This document shows, in pieces, positions 47,451 to 57,874 of a stretch of 64,000 bases of DNA. A program made the translations under genes and the position numbers. Position 1 is the stretch's first letter. Every line of letters begins with the position of its first letter. This DNA is from Saccharum officinarum. Lineage: Eukaryota > Streptophyta > Magnoliopsida > Poales > Poaceae. The stretch lies in assembly GCA_020631735.1 (NCBI GenBank), contig CM036191.1, forward strand, positions 37,307,335 through 37,371,334, written 5' to 3'. Under the pieces are notes generated by a model that was not told the DNA's origin, searched no databases, and was given only the letters and a program-made list of their open reading frames with translations.

Positions 47451-48225
47451 AGTGCCATGCTTGTACTGTGCCTCCGGCCTGTAGTGCCGGCACGGGCACG
47501 GCATGGTTTTTGGTCCGGCACTATGCGGCCCGATGTATATCAGCCATTGGATCAACCCTTGATGAATCTGAATTGTTGGATGCAAACCACAAGTATATAA
47601 GCAAGCACTTCTCCCACCAAACCCTAACTTCCTCCTCCTCCTCCTCTCTCTCTCTCTCCCTCTCTCTTTCTCCTCTGTTTCACCGATGGGGTGCGGCGGT
47701 GGCTTGTGGGGGGCACATCGTGCAGGAAGATGGCGGGGGCGTCCCCGCGGCGGCGGCGCTCGGCCAGGGAGCTCCCCACGGCGGCGGCGCTCGGCTAGGT
47801 GTGCGTCCCCGCGGCGGCGTCGCTCAGTCGTGTTGCATCTGCGCGAGGCGTGCACGGCGGCAGCGGCGACGTGCACGGCAGTGGTGGTGGCGCCGCAGCC
47901 CCGACTTCCGCGTGGTGAGGACGGCATGCATGGCCCCGGCCTCCAGCACGACGATGACGATGCGGCACACGGCTCCAGCCTCCTGCGCGACGACGACGAC
48001 GGGGGCACGGTGGGCTGTTGTGCCCATCGGCATGGCATGGCACGACACGACTCAAAGGCCATAGTGCCGTGCATGGGCCAAGAAGCCGGCACGGCGGCAC
48101 TAATAGGCACGGCACCGCTAAGCTGCTATGCCGCATAGTGCCGTGTCGTGGCGTGCCTTGCTGTGCCCGTGCCCGTGCCCGTGCCCGTGCCATGCCATGC
48201 GGCCCGGTTGGCCATGTATATGCAT
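47451..48225. repeat. GC-rich GTGCCG/GTGCCC-rich block, probable transposon
   Basis: Both edges are rich in GGCACGG / CCGTGCC units, including (GTGCCC)n at about 48,165-48,190. CGGCCCG sits near both ends (about 47,526 and 48,200). The interior has a TATA-like GTATATAAGC (about 47,593), a CT-rich leader (47,630-47,680) and overlapping GC-rich frames with no recognised domain. It resembles an element with its own promoter; the family is not determined. Confidence 0.4.
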
Positions 48226-49011
48226 AGCAAAAGCTATCTAGCTAAAAAAGTCAAAATATCTTATAATTTAGAACATTGCTAGTATTTTTGAACTATTGAA
48301 TGAACCGCCTAGCTGAATCAGTTTTTTTAATCTTATCTTGCTATGTGTCTTGAATTTTGATTCTAAGTAAATAATCCATCCGTCTCAAAATATAAAACTT
48401 TTTAAGGTTTAAAATTTGTCTCAAAATAAATGACATTCTACACAAACATGCATGGAACATTGTCTCCTAATGGGAAAGCTAATCATAGCTACATGCAAAT
48501 GATAACTGCCAAATCCAAAAGACATTCTCGGAAAAAAGAAAGAAGATGGGATACATATACATGAAACTAGTACTGTACTCCATAAGACAAAGTTGACATG
48601 AAACTAGCACTTGGAGTGAGGTCAATTCGTTAAGTCTAAGTCAGTGCCAGATTAGATGCAAAAGGCACGCATCAACGTGCAAATACCATAGGATTCCACG
48701 GTGTTTTTTCATTTCTTCATTTCAAAGGAGGCCTAAGCTTTAAGCGGATTAGACGCCGTTTCTAAATGATTAGCTCAGTGAATCGTAATTAAACATTATT
48801 TCTATTTTTAATTAGATAATCCTCAATTAGAGCTTCAGTTTTGATGATAGTGAGACAGTGAGTCATGTTTCATCCGTCAGCAAGAACGACCGTATCCATA
48901 CAAGATACGATTGACGACTGTGAAGGCAGCACCGTGAGTCAAGTGGTGATGACGCCGTCAACAGCTTTTTTCCTTCTCCACTCCATCTACGCCTTGTTTA
49001 GGCTATGTTTA
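48226..49011. other. AT-rich intergenic DNA, nothing recognised
   Basis: A Stowaway-like end (CCATCCGTCTCAAAATATAAAAC, about 48,376) is the only element signal seen. Confidence 0.4.
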
Positions 49012-49832
49012 GGCCAGGTTTAGATACCTAAATTCACCCTCAAATTCTACTATGCAAAAAGAAGATTCTCCATCACATCAAAATACCGGTACATGCATGA
49101 AGTACTAAATGTAGATAAAATCAAAAACTAATTGTACAGTTTTGTTGTACTTTGCGAGACGAATATTTTGAGCCTGATTAATCAATGTTTGGACAATTAT
49201 TACCAAATAAAAACAAAATGCTACAGTGTCACATAGTGCATGCAGTGCATTCAGGATGCCCCTGAATCGAGCATCTAAACAAGATTCCTGAATCATCAAA
49301 CTTGCGGTACATGTATGAAGTATTAAATGTAGACAAAATCAAAAACTAATTGCACAGTTTGGTTCTACTTTGTGAGACGAACGTTTTAAGCCTAATTAGT
49401 CAACGGTTGGGCAATTATTACCAAATACAAACGAAATGCTACAGTATTACTACAGTGAATTTGGCACTCCCAACTTTAGAAACTAAACACAGCCTTAGTT
49501 CCTTTCTAGAATTTTTCACCCCGTCACCTCAGATGTTTAACACATACATGAAGTATTAAATATAGACGAAAAATAACTAATTACACAGATTGCGATAAAT
49601 TTGCAAGACGAATTTTTAAGCCTAATTAATCCATGATTTGACAATTTCGTGCTACAGTAAAACATGTGCTAATGACAGATTAATTAGGCTTAATAAATTC
49701 GTCTCAGGGTTTCCAGTCGAGTTATGTAATTAGTTTTTTTTGTTAGTATCCGAACATCTCTTTCGATATCCCATGAAACATCCGATGTGAGAACTCAAAA
49801 TTTTCCACCCAGTAACTAAACACCCTCTTAGT
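49012..49832. mobile_element. Cluster of three fold-back MITE copies
   Basis: ATGAAGTA(C/T)TAAAT(G/A)TAGA(T/C), AACTAATT(G/A)(T/C)ACAG, GAGACGAA(T/C) and GCTACAGT recur at about 49,095-49,235, 49,315-49,450 and 49,545-49,660. The third copy is the most complete and has an inverted half (GATTAATTAGGCTTAATAAATTCGTCTC). It ends at 49,832 in ACTAAACACCCTC. I recognise this as a very common fold-back family of panicoid genomes. Related copies are at 53,163, 54,424 and 54,964. Confidence 0.7.
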
Positions 49833-49856
49833 AAAATATTAAATCTACTAGAGTAG

Positions 49857-50111
49857 TACTTCCTTCGTATAAAAAAAAGCAGTTGCCACGCTTCGAGAAT
49901 AAAATACTTTTTTTCATAATTGCTCAAATTTTACCAAAAAAATATTAATATTTATAATATATATTATTATTAGATCATTTATAAAATATATTTTTCTAAT
50001 AAATCGATTTGGAGACATAAATTTGAAAACTATTTATTTTGAACTTGGTTAACTTAAACCATTTTAACGGGCTATGATACCATAAATGTGTTTTTAGGGA
50101 TGGAGGTAGTA
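49857..50111. mobile_element. Stowaway-like MITE
   Basis: The left end TACTTCCTTCGTATAAAAA and the right end, inverted as TACTACCTCCATCCCTAAAAA, are matching. The interior is AT-rich with the family signature (TCATTTATAAAATATAT, AAATCGATTTGGAGACATAAA). Confidence 0.7.
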
Positions 50112-50789
50112 CTTCCTTTGATTTTTTAAATTTATAATGAAGCACACTAGTATTTCCAAAAGATTTTGTACTACTTCAGCTACCGTTACATATATTAGTA
50201 TTATCTACAAAATTAACACTCTTTTCATATCACATATATCTGATTTCTTTATTGTTATTCAAGCAACATACAATTTTACCATTGTTTAGTTCTAAAAAAT
50301 GATAAATTATATCTTGTATATTATTCTTTCACTCCTACTAGCTCTCTATATAAAATTGTTACATAAAAAAAATATCTAAATATTGAGGCAGCTGGAATAT
50401 AGCATCTCCCTAAAATTAATGGGTACAGTGTTAAAAAGGAATGTGAATGAACGGCTGTCTCGTGGACGCGAGAATGCCAGCAGCCAGGACCGCACTAGCG
50501 TGTGCCGTGTCGTGTGCGGCCAGCGGCACACGACATGCATTGTAGCAGCATTTGTTTACTTAAGAGATAAGTTTCTATAGTTTTTTTTTACATACATGGA
50601 AATTCCTTGGAAAAAGTCCTAGTAGTACTTTGTTAGGATATTTTATTTTATTAAAACCATCTTCCTATCCTAGGACTAGGAAAGCCAAACAAAGCCCGTC
50701 GGAAAAAGTCCGGGGAACATGCCGACGGAACGCGGTTATTAGTCCAAGGCCCCCCACCAAGAATCCGCCGGCCGGCCCGGCGGCGCGGC
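50112..50789. other. Upstream region of the second RBR gene
   Basis: AT-rich to about 50,450, then mixed. TCTATATAAAATT at about 50,345 is the best TATA candidate but lies 440 bp from the ATG; an intron-free long leader or another start site is possible. Confidence 0.3.
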
Positions 50790-52733
50790 ATGGGCAGCAG
50801 CGACCACCACGGCGGCGGCGCCGCCGCCGCCGGTACCTGCAACAAGCGGTCCCAAAACGCCAGCAGCTTCGCGGACGACGATGACGACGACATCAAGGGC
50901 GAGACGAGCCGCCGCCGCAAGATCTGCGATGGTACCCTTACCTCCGGCCGCCGCCAAGAAGACGGAGAGAGCGGCGGCGCTTGCGGATGGCATGCTCAGG
51001 CAGCGCCTCACGGCGCCCGCCCCGGCCCCGGCCCCGGCCCCGGCGAGGAGGATTACATGTACGAGTACGACGTCGACTGCGGCGACGACGACGACGGCGC
51101 CGGCGAGGATTACATCTACGAGTACGACGACGGCGAAGAAGAAGAAGGAGCCGAGCAGGCGCAGGTCGACGACGCCCAGGCGGCGGCGGCGTGCGCCAGG
51201 GAGGAGCAGAGGTACGTCGTTCTAACCGAGGAGGACATCCGCGCGCGGCAAGAGGCGGACACGGCGAGGGTCGCCGAGGTTCTGTCGATCCCGGCGGGAT
51301 TCGCGGCCGTCCTGCTGCGCCACTTCAAGTGGCGCGTGGGGCGGGTCCAGGAGGAGTGGTTCACGGACGACGCGCGCGTGCGCGGCGCCGTCGGCCTGCC
51401 CCCGGAGCTCGTCCCCGCGGCGCGCGGCGCGGGGCCACGCGTCGTCTGCGGCATCTGCTTCGACGAGTACCCGGCCGGGCGGACGGCGTCGGCGGGGTGC
51501 GAACACTACTACTGCGACGGGTGCTGGCGCGGGTACGTCCGCGCCGCGGTGGGCGACGGCCCGCGGTGCCTGTCGCTGCGGTGCCCGGACCCGTCCTGCT
51601 CCGCGCCCGTCGTCCGCGAGCTCGTGGACGAGGTCCTGGCGGCGGCGGGGTCGGCGGGGAGCGCGGCGGACGACGGGGACCGGTACGCGCGGTTCTGGCT
51701 CCGGTCGTACGTGGAGGAGAGCGGCGGGAAGGTGCGGTGGTGCGGCGGCGCCGGGTGCGCCCGCGCCCTGGAGTTCCTCGGCGGCGACGCCGCGGCGGCG
51801 GACAAGGACGTGTTCTGCGAGTGCGGGCACGGGGTGTGCTGGGCGTGCGGCGAGGAGGCGCACCGGCCGGTGTCGTGCGGCACGGTGCGCGCGTGGCTGG
51901 TGAAGAACAGCTCCGACTCGGGGGAGACGGCCAACTGGGTGGTGGCGCACACCAAGGCGTGCCCCAAGTGCGGGCGGCCCATCGAGAAGAACCAGGGCTG
52001 CAACCACATGCGCTGCTCGCCGCCCTGCGGCCACCACTTCTGCTGGCTCTGCCTGCAGCCGGCGGGAGGGGCCAACCACTACGCCTGCAACGACAGCCGC
52101 CCGCGGCCCTCCGGCGCCGACGACGACGACGACATGGCCGCGGCGGCGGCGAGCACCGCCACCGCCGAGGAGGAGCGGTTGAAGCGGCGGCGCGCCAGGG
52201 CGTCGCTGGAGCGGTACCTGTACCACTACGAGCGGTGGGCGTCGAACCGCGCGACGCTGGAGAGCGTGGCGCGGGACACGGCGGCGCTGGAGCGCGGGGA
52301 GCTGGAGCGGATGGCGAGGGTCGCGGACGTCCCGGCCACGGAGCTCGCGTTCGTGGCGGAGGCGTACCGGCAGGTGGCGGACGGGCGGCGCGTGCTGCGG
52401 TGGGCGCACGCGTACGGCTACTTCCTGGACCCGGAGCGCGACGCGGCCAAGCGCGCGCTGTTCGACGACCTGCAGAACCAGGCCAACCGCTGGCTCGAGT
52501 GCCTCCACGCCGCCGCCGAGCTCGAGCGGAAGGACCTCTTCGGCGACGGCAAGGGCAAGGGCAAGGAGGAGGCGGACGCGCCCGTCGTCGTTGTTGCGGC
52601 CGAGGCGTTCAGGGCGTACAGGCAGAAGGTGGCTAACCTTACCGGAGTGACGCGGAAGTTCTTGGGGAACCTCGTCAGGGCCTTCGAGACCGACCTGCCG
52701 GAGGTGGCGGCGGCGGCCAATCCGGCGAAGTAG
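50790..52733 (+). CDS. RBR (Ariadne-class) E3 ubiquitin-protein ligase, intact, 647 aa
   Basis: Single exon from ATG 50,790 to TAG 52,733. Residues 1-140 are low-complexity and acidic, with repeated EDY(M/I)YEYD. About 150-205 is a UBA-like segment (FAAVLLRHFKWRVGRVQEEWF). RING1 uses C220, C223, C237, H239, C242, C245, C265 and C270. The IBR covers about 300-363 (C318, C323, C343, C345, C350, C353, H358, C363). RING2 runs from C391 to C421 with the expected catalytic Cys at 404 (QGCNHM). The Ariadne domain (about 465-635: RYLYHYERWA, RRVLRWAHAYGYFL) normally folds back to inhibit RING2. In this family RING1 binds the charged E2 and ubiquitin passes to the RING2 Cys before the substrate. Many plant Ariadne genes have numerous introns, so the intronless form suggests retroposition followed by tandem duplication with the gene at 44.7 kb. 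Substrate unknown. Confidence 0.95.
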   Translation: MGSSDHHGGGAAAAGTCNKRSQNASSFADDDDDDIKGETSRRRKICDGTLTSGRRQEDGESGGACGWHAQAAPHGARPGPGPGPGEEDYMYEYDVDCGDDDDGAGEDYIYEYDDGEEEEGAEQAQVDDAQAAAACAREEQRYVVLTEEDIRARQEADTARVAEVLSIPAGFAAVLLRHFKWRVGRVQEEWFTDDARVRGAVGLPPELVPAARGAGPRVVCGICFDEYPAGRTASAGCEHYYCDGCWRGYVRAAVGDGPRCLSLRCPDPSCSAPVVRELVDEVLAAAGSAGSAADDGDRYARFWLRSYVEESGGKVRWCGGAGCARALEFLGGDAAAADKDVFCECGHGVCWACGEEAHRPVSCGTVRAWLVKNSSDSGETANWVVAHTKACPKCGRPIEKNQGCNHMRCSPPCGHHFCWLCLQPAGGANHYACNDSRPRPSGADDDDDMAAAAASTATAEEERLKRRRARASLERYLYHYERWASNRATLESVARDTAALERGELERMARVADVPATELAFVAEAYRQVADGRRVLRWAHAYGYFLDPERDAAKRALFDDLQNQANRWLECLHAAAELERKDLFGDGKGKGKEEADAPVVVVAAEAFRAYRQKVANLTGVTRKFLGNLVRAFETDLPEVAAAANPAK

Positions 52734-53423
52734 CTAGGCGCATAGCTAGAGGATGTCTGGTCGGATTCCCCATCCGTGTTCGTGTTCCTTTGCATTGATC
52801 AGAAGAACGTTGAATTGATGGTGCTCGCTGAACTGCTTGTGGCGCATCCATGTCAATGTAACCGTGTTCCTTGCATCGTGATCAAAAGAAGAACATGGCC
52901 CCGGCCTGCCGGCCATGGAGGTGCTCGTTGAGCAGAGACGGTGGTGGCCAAGCGGCACGCTCACGGTCACCGCAAGGGACGGGTCACGGGCGCACTTTCC
53001 TCGAAGCTTCCCCGCAAGGCCACGCTACGAGGTGCAGGTGGCACACAGGTGGGCCCCACATGTCCCAACAAGTACTGTCTATGCTCCGTTTGGATTCTCT
53101 ACGGCAAGCCCAAGGGCCTGCTCCATGTTGCACAAAGGACAGACGTCTCGGAGCATGCAGGTTGGGTCCTGTTTAGTTGCAAAAAATTTTGCAAAAATTT
53201 TCAACTTTTTCATCACATCGAATCTTTAGACTAATATTTTCATTATACAGATACCAAGGACATGTTTGATCTCAGAGCTAAAAATTAGCCCACCTTATGA
53301 AAATGGATTAAACATGAGCTCATTTATGGGTTGTTGGTCCATTACCTCCCAGAATTAGGCCACATTTAGGTTAATTATTAGCTCCTTGATCCAAACACTC
53401 CATAAGTTTGCTTTTTCAATCAT
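52734..53423. other. 3' flank of the second RBR gene; partial fold-back MITE at about 53,163-53,262
   Basis: No AATAAA close to the stop codon was recognised. TTTAGTTGCAAAAAATTTTGC and CATCACATCGAATCTTTAGAC mark a partial copy of the 49-kb fold-back family. Short frames at 52,871-53,234 overlap each other and have no domain. Confidence 0.4.
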
Positions 53424-53624
53424 ATACTCACTTCGTTCCAAAATAACTATATTTCTTGTTTTTTCAAAGAAGGCATTTTCTAAAATTTGAGTACATTTAT
53501 AGAGGTACTATGAATATTTATATCTTCTAATATATTTACATTATAAAAACAAGTTCCATAGTTATTCTAATATACACGTTATATTTTAATATATTTTTTA
53601 AATTTTAAAAAATTGACTTTGAAA
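53424..53624. mobile_element. Stowaway-like fragment(s)
   Basis: TACTCACTTCGTTCCAAAATAAC opens a degenerate copy; a second terminus TACTCCCTCCATC begins at 53,627 and is truncated by other sequence. The boundary is approximate. Confidence 0.5.
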
Positions 53625-53697
53625 AAGTACTCCCTCCATCATTTATTCACAGGCGTATTAGTTTGGGAAAAAGGTTTCTGGAATGACCAGCGCATAA

Positions 53698-54137
53698 GAC
53701 TGCCCGCAGTGGCATACTCTAAATGATACTCTAAAGTTTTAGAGTATGAATATAGAGTAAAAACTGCTGCACTGGGTACTCTAAAACGATACTCTATCCT
53801 TTCTCTCACTCTATATTTAGAGTAGTACTGTGCTTACTCTATATTCTGTAGTGGCGGACCCCGCTAGCTAAACAAAGGAAAAAATGCTATAACTCACAAA
53901 CCAAAAATCCAAATTAAATTTCAATTGCACCATTAAACTCGTCTCAATAAATCCTTCAAAACTAGATCACACATGGATATATTTAGATAAAGTGACAAGT
54001 GGGTCCCATAGTTGATAGAGTGGATAGAGGATGATATAGAGGATGGATGGGTGCGGGAGAATTGAGTATAGAGGAGAGAATCTTGCTGACTAGGACGTAT
54101 AGAAGATGAATATAGAGGTCCATGAGTGCGGATAGTC
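53698..54137. mobile_element. Tourist-like (PIF/Harbinger) MITE, 440 bp, TSD TAA
   Basis: The left terminus GACTGCCCGCAGTGG and the right terminus, inverted as GACTATCCGCACTCATGG, are flanked by TAA on both sides (53,695-53,697; 54,138-54,140). The interior has repeated ACTCTA(A/T)A units in both orientations (53,715-53,840). Confidence 0.8.
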
Positions 54138-54140
54138 TAA

Positions 54141-54423
54141 GCTGTTAGCTACATCGGGAGGTAGTGCTCACGTCCGTAATTCCTGCGTGGAGTAATTGCG
54201 TCGCCTCACTTCCACCGTTGGCTTTGCGTGCAGCTATGCAGGGAGTCATGGTCAGCGTGGGATGCTATGGGATTTTGCGGCGTTTGCGGCTAAAGGTTAT
54301 GGGAATTAAGTTTTCCTTGGTCGTGGTGAAAATTGCTATTACGACTGTGAATAAGTAATATTTTGAGACCGAGTGAACAGTGCTCTTCAATTGCTTGTGG
54401 ATCGGAGCTGCTCACCGTGCCCT
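54141..54423. other. Intergenic DNA, no supported gene
   Basis: A 64-codon frame (54,164-54,358) has no recognised motif. Confidence 0.3.
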
Positions 54424-54690
54424 TTTTAATTCCCAATTCCACCCAAAATTTTATTATACAAAAAGGAGATTCTCCATCACATCAAAATATCGACAAATGC
54501 ATGGAGTACTAAATGTAGATGAAATGAAAAACTAATTACACAGTTTTATTGTACTTTGCGAGATGAACATTTTAAGTCTAATTAATCAATTTTTAAACAT
54601 TTTTTTATATAAAAAACAAAAGTTGCTACAGTACCCTAACATGGTCACGGTAGCTACAGTGCCGAATCGGGCACCCAAATCGGGAACTGA
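54424..54690. mobile_element. Fold-back MITE copy (49-kb family)
   Basis: TTCTCCATCACATCAAAATATCG, ATGGAGTACTAAATGTAGATG, GCGAGATGAAC and GCTACAGT in the family order; ends near GGGAACTGAACACG. Confidence 0.65.
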
Positions 54691-54963
54691 ACACGCCCCG
54701 TGTTTTCGAGATTCCACACCAGGCAGCGGTCCTATGCTGCCAGACTTCCTTCCACAGGTTGTTCCAAAAAAAAAAAGACTTGCTTCCACAGGTGCCAGGT
54801 CTCGCCTGCACGTGGCGGATCCAACGTGCACGCGTGTCACCAGAGCGGAGGCAGCGTGGTGTGGGTCTGTGCCTCGAGTACGTCACTGGCCAAATGGAGG
54901 TGGAATGCTGGAGTGACACGTCGGCCTTGACCGGGAACACTCCCGGCATGAAAAGTGTTTTTT

Positions 54964-55212
54964 CTAGGGTGTGTTCACCTTTCATGCAAACCCAAAATAT
55001 TTTCTCTTCCACCCATCACATCGAATCTTTAAACGTATGCATAGAACATTAAATATAGGTAAAAAAGATAACTAATTGCATAGTTTGTCTGTAAATGTCG
55101 AGACGAATCTTTTGAGCATAGTTAATCTATGGTTAGATAAATTTTGTCAAATAACAACGAAAGATGCTACAGTAACTTTTCACTCACTTTTCACCAACTA
55201 AACACACCCTTA
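54964..55212. mobile_element. Fold-back MITE copy (49-kb family)
   Basis: TCACATCGAATCTTTAAACG, ACATTAAATATAGG, GTCGAGACGAATC, AGATGCTACAGTA and the terminal CAACTAAACACACCC. Confidence 0.65.
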
Positions 55213-55496
55213 ATTAACGGACCAGGAAAAGTGTTTGGGGCTGGGATGTCACATGTGGGTCTTTTTTTTTTACAACGACTTTGCTTTGTAGTCTTTTTTT
55301 TTGCAATATGCTTTGTAGGCTCTCAAGTCTGGATGCGTCCTACCGACCACATTATCTGATAAACATTATCCATCATAATTTATGAAGTTTGATTAAAAAA
55401 TTCTAAAAGCATCTTTCAGCATAGTCTACTAAAAACTTTACAACTATAAAACAATTCATTTAGAATATTTTTGTTGATCAACAAAACTGTACACAA

Positions 55497-55735
55497 TACT
55501 CCCTCCATCCTAAAAAAAATGCAATTCTTGTTTCTAAGGAGCCAGATGATTTGAATTTTGTCTAAAGTTATAAAATTGTCCAACATTTATAATCCAAAAT
55601 GAGAACCATTAAATTTATTACAAAATGTATTTTTTTATAATAAATTTATTTAGAGACATATGTTAATACTATTTATTATAAATTTGATTAAATTTAAGCC
55701 TGTTTGATTGACACGAATAATTATATATTTTTTGG
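55497..55735. mobile_element. Stowaway-like MITE, right end eroded
   Basis: TACTCCCTCCATCC at the left; interior ACCATTAAATTTATTACAAAATG and ATAAATTTATTTAGAGACATA. A truncated sister copy follows at about 55,825-55,935 (GTCCCTCCATCC) and shares GATGATTT and ACTAAAGTTATAAAA. Confidence 0.6.
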
Positions 55736-55959
55736 ACAATGTGAGCACTACGGTTGATTTGTTTTTACCTTTTTAACATCCCAGCCCTAACACTTTTCCT
55801 GCCCGTTACAAAAAAAACACTTTTGTCCCTCCATCCTAAAAGCTACCATCCTTGGTTTTAAAGGAGTCAGATGATTTACATTTTGACTAAAGTTATAAAA
55901 AACCTAACATTTATAATACAAAATGAGTACCATTAAAAAAAAAACTCGGCCGGTGATGG

Positions 55960-56085
55960 ACAGACAACCACTATTCCTAAAAACTTTTGTGAGGCGGGCA
56001 AAATAAATTTACCGAGGCAGGCATAAGAATTGCCTCGGTGTAAAGGTCATGGTAAATAAAATCTTTACCGAGACGGTTTAAACGT
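55960..56085. repeat. CACTA-like subterminal repeats (TTTACCGAG)
   Basis: TTTACCGAGGCAGG, TTGCCTCGGTGTAAAGG and TTTACCGAGACGG recur in both orientations, the texture of CACTA ends. Termini not found. Confidence 0.5.
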
Positions 56086-56660
56086 CCGTCTTAGTTAATC
56101 AAATAAAAAAACTAAAAAAATAGAAAAACTTGTGAACAGACCTGTCGAGCCCATCATAGGCCCGTCGAGCCCAGCGTCCGTGGCTGCGGATCTACATGAG
56201 GCTGAGGCAGCGAGTCTCCGTAGTCTGCATGCAACCTGGAGCGCAGTGCATCTGTGCGTCCGACTCCGACGCAGCGGCCAGCGAGCTCCGTCGAACGTTG
56301 GCGCCATGGCGAGCAGCGTGGTGCTAGCTGGTATGCCTGTTTTGTTAGGTGGAATTGAAATCCGAACGAGAAAACCAACACCAAATTTGTCGTTTTTTTG
56401 TGCAATAAACTGATCGGCTTTTCGATTTCTGAAATGGCAATGCTAGCTCCTGGATGTCCGAATAGACACCCGCGTCTAAACGTCAGCGACTACCGTCCGT
56501 TTTCACCGCGTCCACGTATGGGCCCACGCCGGCCGGACGTTGCTCACCCACGTCTATGTCTCACAACCACGCGGGGCCGCGCTGCCGAACGTCGCGCGCC
56601 ATGAGGGACCACTCGTGCTACTTCCTACACACATCCCATGTGCAATACCCGATATTCTTT
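56086..56660. other. GC-moderate DNA, no supported gene
   Basis: Short overlapping frames at 56,132-56,604 have no recognised domain. CGTCC/GGACG-rich sequence near 56,450-56,600 probably belongs to the same element as the repeat that follows. Confidence 0.35.
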
Positions 56661-56669
56661 TGAAACATT

Positions 56670-57020
56670 AAGATGCAACATTTACAACATATAAAAAATA
56701 CAGATGAAACACTTGAAACATACGTCTGAAACATTCGCAAAAAACACTTAACACCACTTGAAAATCATTGCAAACTATGTAACATCTAGATAAAACACTT
56801 TCAATATATGTGTAAAAACATACGTAACATCCAAATAAACATGCTTGCATCATATGTCTAAAAAATAGATAAAATATTGGAGATAGACTCTTGCAACATA
56901 CGTGTATAACCATTGCAACCTATGTAACATCTTAATCTACTTTTGCAACATCTGTAAGAAATGCTTGCAACATACCTCTTAGACACCTGAAACATTTGAA
57001 ATGTGAGCTTGCAACATGCG
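56670..57020. repeat. Degenerate GCAACAT / GAAACA tandem repeats of a DNA transposon
   Basis: CTTGCAACATACGT, TGAAACA and AACATCTA-type units recur roughly every 20-25 bp. This pattern is familiar from high-copy grass DNA elements. TGCTAGCTCCTGGA near 56,441 and, inverted, CGCTAATGCTCCAGA near 57,180 may be its terminal repeats. Confidence 0.5.
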
Positions 57021-57468
57021 TTTTTCACCTCTTCTTCCGTGTGACGCAGAGCAAAGCGGGGAACAGACGGTTCTGGCTAGCCAACGGATGTGGATGGTGG
57101 CGCGGCCTGACAGCGACCAGCTACGCCTGCGTCTGGCCTGGGCCCGGCCTACTATGCCCCCTCTTCTGGAGCATTAGCGTTCATGAAAACCAAAGTCTAT
57201 AAAAACTGAACAAACCGGTTAATTTTCATAGATATCTATAGAAGTTAATTTTGACTCTCTCCCTCTAACTCTCTACAAAGCGTGTTAATTTGCCTGGTTG
57301 CCTCGTACGCAGTAATTAAAAATTTGAAAAGTGACAGCTGGGCTCGCCACTACATCCGTCCTTATCTCTTTGGCTCCCTTGAGCACTCTCCTCTTGTCCT
57401 CTCGTGTCGTTCTTATCTCCTCCTCTCCTCTCGTTCTTACCTCCCACGACGTCCTGGGCGCCTCCGCC

Positions 57469-57558
57469 ATGAAGACCAAGTCCAGCAAGAAGGACCAGTA
57501 CCTGCTCAAGGGCTGGGAGGCGGCCGAGATTGGAAACCATGCAAAACTCGCTGACTAA
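57469..57558 (+). pseudogene. Short gene-like first exon or captured gene fragment
   Basis: A CT-rich leader (57,340-57,465) precedes ATG 57,469 and a 29-codon frame that begins MKTKSSKKDQYLLKGWEAAE and ends in TAA-type sequence (stop at about 57,556). The leader and Lys-rich start look like the beginning of a real gene, but nothing continues it before the LTR at 57,875. I do not recognise the protein. A truncated or captured exon is the simplest reading. Confidence 0.3.
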
Positions 57559-57874
57559 CGACGCGTATACAAACTTCCTTCACATTTCACTCCAACCTTC
57601 TCCTACGCGTTTTATCTTTTTTTTTCAAATGTTTGAGGGTCTCTGTTTCAACGCACATTACTATATATCTGTATATTTATATGCATGTTAGAAATTTAGG
57701 TATTTTCATGTTAAAATTAATCCAGAAAAGTAATAGCAAACTTATGATGACAAATATGTGTATGTGTGTAATTTTACTACTACTCAGATTAACAGCAAAT
57801 ATGTTAATGGACATCATACTGATCATGACAAAAAAGAGATTGAACTTAACCAATTTGAGAATAGAAATATACCC
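57559..57874. other. AT-rich spacer before the third LARD-type LTR
   Basis: No gene or element recognised. Confidence 0.4.

Noticed and set aside
51222..52508. Long minus-strand open frame (over 420 codons) opposite the second RBR gene
   Set aside because: It is an antisense shadow of a roughly 70% GC gene in which stops are rare; it is low-complexity Arg/Pro/Ala/Val with no domain.
50981..52636. 551-codon frame on the same strand as the second RBR gene, other phase
   Set aside because: An Arg/Gly-rich alternative frame of the real CDS; the RING and Ariadne motifs are only in the 50,790 frame.
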